Assembly (NCBI RefSeq): GCF_041228405.1
Contig: NZ_CP133888.1
Span: forward strand, 2,356,001-2,420,000
From: Salinilacustrithrix flava
GTDB lineage: Bacteria > Actinomycetota > Acidimicrobiia > Acidimicrobiales > Salinilacustritrichaceae
DNA: 64,000 nucleotides
Reading direction: 5' to 3'
The notes beneath the pieces were generated by a model, which saw only the letters and a list, made by a program, of their open reading frames with translations, ran no database searches and was not told the DNA's origin. Shown here one piece after another: positions 60,198 through 64,000 of this stretch; position 1 is the first letter of the stretch; each line of letters starts with the position of its first letter. A program made the translations under genes and the position numbers.

Positions 60198-63029
60198 CTA
60201 CCGAGCCGGGCGGGGCACGGCGAACCGGAAGGTGCGGCTGACGAGCACCTCGTCCTCCCACGTGCGGCCGCTGAGCGTCACCTCGACGTGGGACCCACCG
60301 TCGTCGTCGACCTCGACGAGCCCGAACTGCCCGGCCCCGGGGAACGTGCCGTCGGAGTAGGGGCCGCCCCGGACGTTGCCGGGCCGGTCCAGCGCGGCGG
60401 CGTGCAGCACGGGGAAGCCGCCGCTGTTCGTGCCGTCGTCCAGCGCCACCATGTGCGCGTCGCCGCTGACCATCACCAGGTTCTCGATGGACGCGCTCCG
60501 GATGGCGTCCAGGATCTGCTCCCGCTCCTCGGCGTAGCCGCCCCAGTCGTCCCGACCCGGCTCGTCGGGGGCGATCCAGGGAACCGAGTTGACCCAGAGC
60601 ACGACGGCGTGGGTGCGCGACGACGTGCGGAGCTCGTCGAGGAGCCACCGCCGCTGCTCGGCCCCCAGCATCGTCTCCGCTGTCTTCGCCGAGCGGGTGT
60701 CGGTCATGACGACGCGGACCCGTCCGAGCGTGAAGGCCTGGTTGATCGGCCCGTCCGGCGCGGCCACGTTGGGCACCAGCTCCCGGTAGCCGGCCCAGGC
60801 CGCGTCGCGGCTCGGTGAGCTGCTGTCGGAGTCGTTGGGGCCGTAGTCGTGGTCGTCCCAGACGTAGGCGATCGGCACGTTGCGATAGAGCGCTGCCTGC
60901 GAGGGTGCCGTGACCACGCGCTCGAGCAGTGCCCGGTAGCGATCGAGGTCGTTCGACGCGAGATCGCCGTAGTGGAAGTCACCCATGTGCACGAACAGGT
61001 CGGGATCGGCCATGCGGATGGCGTCGAAGACCTGCCCGCTCGAGCCGGTCCGGGCGCAGGAGGCGACCGCGATGCGCAGGTCGGCAGGCCCGGAGGGCGC
61101 GGTGCGCGCCCGACCCGATCCGCGAGCGCGATCGACGTGCCCGTCCACCTCGACCGACCACCGGTACTCGGTGCCGGCGGCCAGGTCGGTGGCGGTGAGG
61201 CGCACGACCCGTTCGTCCGACACCGGGGCGGGATCGCTCCTGGTGGCCGCGCCGCCCGCGGCCGGGGTTGCGACGAGGACCGCCTCGTCGTGGTCCCCCT
61301 CCACGCGAGCGACGACCTGGAAGCCCTCGGTCCGCACGGCCCCGGACCACGCCCACTCGACGAGGTCGACGGGAAGGGCCACGGTGTCCGACGCCGGGTG
61401 GGCGGGACCGTAGAAGTGGTCGTGGACCGTGGCCGCGGTCGCGTACACCGTCGTGCCCGACAGCGCGCACAGGACGGCCACGACCGCGACCGCTCGCCGG
61501 GTCCGGCCCCGCTGCCACGTGAGCCACAGCCCGATGGCCGGGATGCCGAAGGACGCGGCGACGGCGATCGACACGAGGGGGTGGTACGCCACCGAGGACA
61601 GGGCACCGAGCACCAGGCCGCCGCCGGCGAGGCCGACCGCGCCGGCGAGCGGGTGCCACAGCGACAGGATCCAAGCCAGCGCCAGCAGCGCGAGGGCCGC
61701 GAGGGTGCCCCAGACCTCGACGAGCGCGGCGACCGACTCACCGCGGGGGTTCCGCGGGATGCCGACGGTGAGCGCGAGGACCGAGAAGGTCGCGATCGCG
61801 ACCAGGGCGAGGGCCCGGGATGCCAGCCCCAGCAGGCCGTGGGCCAGGTCGGGCAGGTGCACCACCGTGTGGGACGGGCCGGGCGAGGACGACCACGGGC
61901 AGCTGCGGCACCTGGCGTGGAGGGCCGGCCGGGCCAGGGCCCAGCGGACGACGAGCACGATGGTCACGCCGAGGGCCGCGCCGCCCAGGACGTCGGTGGG
62001 CCAGTGCAGCCCCCGCTGCACCCGGACGAGGGCACCGAGCACGGTGGCGACGGCCAGCAGCACGCCGACGGCGCGGGCGAGGAGCGCCGACCTGGTGAGC
62101 ACGAGCAGGGCCAGGGGTACCAGGCCGGCGAGCAGCACCGACTGCACCATGTGGCCGCTGGGGTAGGAGTCCTCCAGCCCGGTCAGGATCGTGCCGGCCG
62201 GCCGGTCGCGCTCGATCACCTCGCGCACCAGCGTCGTGACCCCGAGCGAGGCGACGACGGCGCCGGCGTAGGCCGCGGCGAAGGGGAGGCAGCGGAGGGT
62301 GGCCACGCCGATGAGCAGGACGGCAGCGACGGCGATCTCGGTCCGGCCGAGGAGGTGGACCCCCTGGACGCCCTCGATCCAGTCCCAGGTCCTGACCGAG
62401 CTCGACAACCGGCCGTCGGCATCGGCGAAGGCCCCGCGCGAGGACCCGACGCCGAGGGTGACGACGGCGAAGGCGGTGCCCGCCATCGTGGCCGACCACC
62501 CGAGCAGGAAGCGTCGGCGCGACCCGGTCCGGTCGCTGTCCGGTGCCAGGCCGAGGGGGGTGGAGATGAGCAGCTCGGTTGCCCATGCCGGGGTGTCCGG
62601 GTAGCGGGCGTAGAGCAGGCCGGCGCCGACGCCGAGCCACAGCAGCAGGAACCCGGTGATGATCGACAGCGCCAGGAGCCAGGCGATGTCGGAGACGTAG
62701 CCGTTCTCCCGCCCGTAGTTGCCCATCGCGCCGATGACCACGTACGCGGACGCACCGATGCAGGTGAGGGCGGTGAGCAGGTACGCCGACCGGGGGCGCA
62801 GCACCTGCTCGAGCGCGGCGGTGGCCGACGCGCCCGTCGTCACGTGGCCGGCGACGGCCGCCCCGGCGATCTCGACCCGACGCTCCCGGTGGCGGTGCCG
62901 GCGGCCGTGCACGGCATCTCGCAGCAGCGTCACGATGCTGAAGAGCAGGCCAGCGGACATGATCGCCGGCACGAAGATGCCGAACCGGTCGACGTCGGCG
63001 TCGGCCCACGGGTCGCGGGCGGCGGTCAT
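60198..63029 (-). CDS. membrane PAP2 phosphatase fused to PhoD-type phosphodiesterase/phosphatase
   Basis: 943 residues. The N-terminal half is membrane-bound: helices at about 17-38, 80-105, 115-140, 175-195 and further. PAP2 motifs follow in order: R-EVIERD-RP (about 269-277, Arg replacing the usual Lys), YPSGHM (about 289-294) and R-x5-H-x3-D in RVQRGLHWPTD (about 336-346). After more helices, the C-terminal part (about 560-943) is PhoD-like: Fn3-like TEYRWSVEVDG, then RIAVASCARTG, HMGDFHYGD, WDDHDYGPND, MTDTRSAK and SGDAHM. ATG 63029 overlaps the upstream stop. Both activities would face outward; combined substrate unknown. Confidence 0.88.
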   Translation of the reverse strand: MTAARDPWADADVDRFGIFVPAIMSAGLLFSIVTLLRDAVHGRRHRHRERRVEIAGAAVAGHVTTGASATAALEQVLRPRSAYLLTALTCIGASAYVVIGAMGNYGRENGYVSDIAWLLALSIITGFLLLWLGVGAGLLYARYPDTPAWATELLISTPLGLAPDSDRTGSRRRFLLGWSATMAGTAFAVVTLGVGSSRGAFADADGRLSSSVRTWDWIEGVQGVHLLGRTEIAVAAVLLIGVATLRCLPFAAAYAGAVVASLGVTTLVREVIERDRPAGTILTGLEDSYPSGHMVQSVLLAGLVPLALLVLTRSALLARAVGVLLAVATVLGALVRVQRGLHWPTDVLGGAALGVTIVLVVRWALARPALHARCRSCPWSSSPGPSHTVVHLPDLAHGLLGLASRALALVAIATFSVLALTVGIPRNPRGESVAALVEVWGTLAALALLALAWILSLWHPLAGAVGLAGGGLVLGALSSVAYHPLVSIAVAASFGIPAIGLWLTWQRGRTRRAVAVVAVLCALSGTTVYATAATVHDHFYGPAHPASDTVALPVDLVEWAWSGAVRTEGFQVVARVEGDHDEAVLVATPAAGGAATRSDPAPVSDERVVRLTATDLAAGTEYRWSVEVDGHVDRARGSGRARTAPSGPADLRIAVASCARTGSSGQVFDAIRMADPDLFVHMGDFHYGDLASNDLDRYRALLERVVTAPSQAALYRNVPIAYVWDDHDYGPNDSDSSSPSRDAAWAGYRELVPNVAAPDGPINQAFTLGRVRVVMTDTRSAKTAETMLGAEQRRWLLDELRTSSRTHAVVLWVNSVPWIAPDEPGRDDWGGYAEEREQILDAIRSASIENLVMVSGDAHMVALDDGTNSGGFPVLHAAALDRPGNVRGGPYSDGTFPGAGQFGLVEVDDDGGSHVEVTLSGRTWEDEVLVSRTFRFAVPRPAR

Positions 63030-64000
63030 CGTGCGGTCACCTCCTGCGGCGGTGCGGTGCGCTCCTCGTCGTGGATCGCGACGATCCCGGCGCTGCCGTC
63101 GACCGTGACCCACCTCCCGTCGAGGTGGCGCGTCGCGCCCCGGACGTCGAGCACGGCCGGTAGCCCCAGCTCACGGGCGACGATGGCGGCGTGCGAGAGC
63201 GGTCCGCCTCGCTCGACGACCACTGCACCGGCATCGATGAAGAGCGGTGACCACGCCGCATCGGTCGCCCGGGCCACGAGGACCGAACCGGGTGGAGGCG
63301 AGCCGGCGGTCGGATCGCGGACGACGACCGCCCGCCCGGTGAAGCGGCCGGGGCTGGCGGCGATGCCCGTGAGGCGGTCGCCCGACAGGGGCTCGCCCTC
63401 GGCCGGGGCCGGCATGCCGGTGAACCGGGAGGGCAGCTCGTCCTCCTCGCGCCACCGAGCCAGGTGCCGGCGCCGCCGACCCAGCACCCCGCGGGGGATG
63501 GCGATGCCGTCGAGCAGGGCCCGGCGCATCTCGTCCTCGCCCAGCAGCTCGACGTCGTCGACCGCGTCCAGCAGGCCCCGCGCCACCAGGCGCGCACCGA
63601 TCTCGACGTGGATGGCCCGCACGTGCCCGCCCAACCCGAGCACGGCGGCCTTGACCCCCTCCCGACGCCCGAGGTCCTCGGTCGCGTCGCTGATCGAGCG
63701 CCGAAGCATGTGGAGCCGCACGTCGATGACCTGGCCCGAGAGCACGCGGGTGCGACGCCAGCGCGGATCGGTGACGAGCAGCTCCTCGAGGTCCGCCAGC
63801 GCGGCGCTCCCGTCGGGGCGAGCCCGTGCGTCGTGCCGTTCGAGGAGGCGGGGTGCCTCGGCCCACGTCGGCCCGGCGAACACCGATCGGCTGGCCGTCG
63901 GGACCGGGGTGCGCACCCCGGCGGCGCCGAGGGTCACCTGCTGGGTGTGCCGGGCGGCCTCGGCCGCGTCCAGGTAGCGGCCCAGCACCTGTTCGACGCC
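63026..64000 (-). CDS. C-terminal part of a PEP-utilising enzyme (PPS/rifampin phosphotransferase-like), partial
   Basis: The frame is open to the window edge; about 325 residues are visible. The last 100 residues form the phosphohistidine swivelling domain: LTGIAASPGRFTGRAVVV, then the swivel His in GGPLSHAAIVARELGLPAV, ending TVDGSAGIV. The preceding region is Arg-rich and helical (RHLARWREEDELPSRFTG). Enzymes with this C-terminus include PEP synthase and rifampin phosphotransferase; the N-terminal ATP domain needed to decide is outside. It is upstream of and overlaps the PAP2-PhoD gene. Confidence 0.8.
   Translation of the reverse strand, partial: GVEQVLGRYLDAAEAARHTQQVTLGAAGVRTPVPTASRSVFAGPTWAEAPRLLERHDARARPDGSAALADLEELLVTDPRWRRTRVLSGQVIDVRLHMLRRSISDATEDLGRREGVKAAVLGLGGHVRAIHVEIGARLVARGLLDAVDDVELLGEDEMRRALLDGIAIPRGVLGRRRRHLARWREEDELPSRFTGMPAPAEGEPLSGDRLTGIAASPGRFTGRAVVVRDPTAGSPPPGSVLVARATDAAWSPLFIDAGAVVVERGGPLSHAAIVARELGLPAVLDVRGATRHLDGRWVTVDGSAGIVAIHDEERTAPPQEVTAR

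Overview
The window is high-GC, gene-dense DNA with strong codon bias. Gene order and content point to an actinobacterium, most likely of the Acidimicrobiia type (inference from rho-rpmE-prfA-prmC-tsaC, glyA-wecA-atp, a full GlgE pathway, abundant GTG starts and leaderless-looking promoters; no rRNA or tRNA is present to confirm it).

Layout. (1) 1-11.9 kb, translation and housekeeping: end of rho, rpmE, an unknown protein, prfA, an ECF sigma factor with a membrane partner (minus strand), prmC, tsaC, a lone cyclic-nucleotide-binding domain, a thiolase-like protein without the usual Cys, a low-molecular-weight phosphatase, rpiB, glyA and a WecA-type sugar-phosphate transferase. (2) 11.9-19.5 kb: complete F1Fo ATP synthase operon (AtpZ-like, AtpI-like, a, c, b, delta, alpha, gamma, beta, epsilon). 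(3) 19.5-30.3 kb: LigT-like protein, class II fructose bisphosphatase, HDOD protein, a J-domain-like protein, small hydrolase, methyltransferase, hemolysin-III and MFS membrane proteins, NifU-type scaffold, MeaB, crotonase and two universal stress proteins. (4) 30.3-31.5 kb: an intact IS481-type insertion sequence that landed on the stop codon of glgP. (5) 31.5-41.3 kb: glgP divergent from glgE-treS-mak-glgB, the whole trehalose-to-alpha-glucan (GlgE) route. (6) 41.5-49.1 kb: rhomboid protease, TetR regulator with twin operators facing a carotenoid oxygenase, acyl-CoA ligase, amidase, SRPBCC protein, RmuC. (7) 49.1-64 kb: small Cys protein resembling HiPIP, hemerythrin, Thr/Glu-rich lipoprotein, GDT1 transporter, six-repeat secreted protein, DUF1918 and CBS proteins, cupin, then an acyl-CoA synthetase/2-oxoacid dehydrogenase/acyl carrier protein operon, a PAP2-PhoD fusion and a PEP-utilising-domain protein cut by the window edge.

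Two patterns cross these regions. First, about ten genes carry a TAnnnT-like -10 element only 6-10 nt before the start codon, as expected for leaderless mRNAs. Second, a 14-bp motif GGGAC-N4-G(A/T)CCC, with the same core and spacing as the mycobacterial DosR (hypoxia/dormancy) box, lies upstream of the stress-protein pair, between glgP and glgE, upstream of hemerythrin, and between the cupin and the dehydrogenase operon. Stress proteins, DUF1918 and CBS proteins are also typical DosR-regulon members in mycobacteria, so the window plausibly holds several parts of a hypoxia-type regulon that includes glycogen metabolism and an unusual ACP-linked dehydrogenase operon. No DosR/DosS genes are in the window. 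No intergenic stretch exceeds 300 bases; no tRNA, rRNA or CRISPR array was found.
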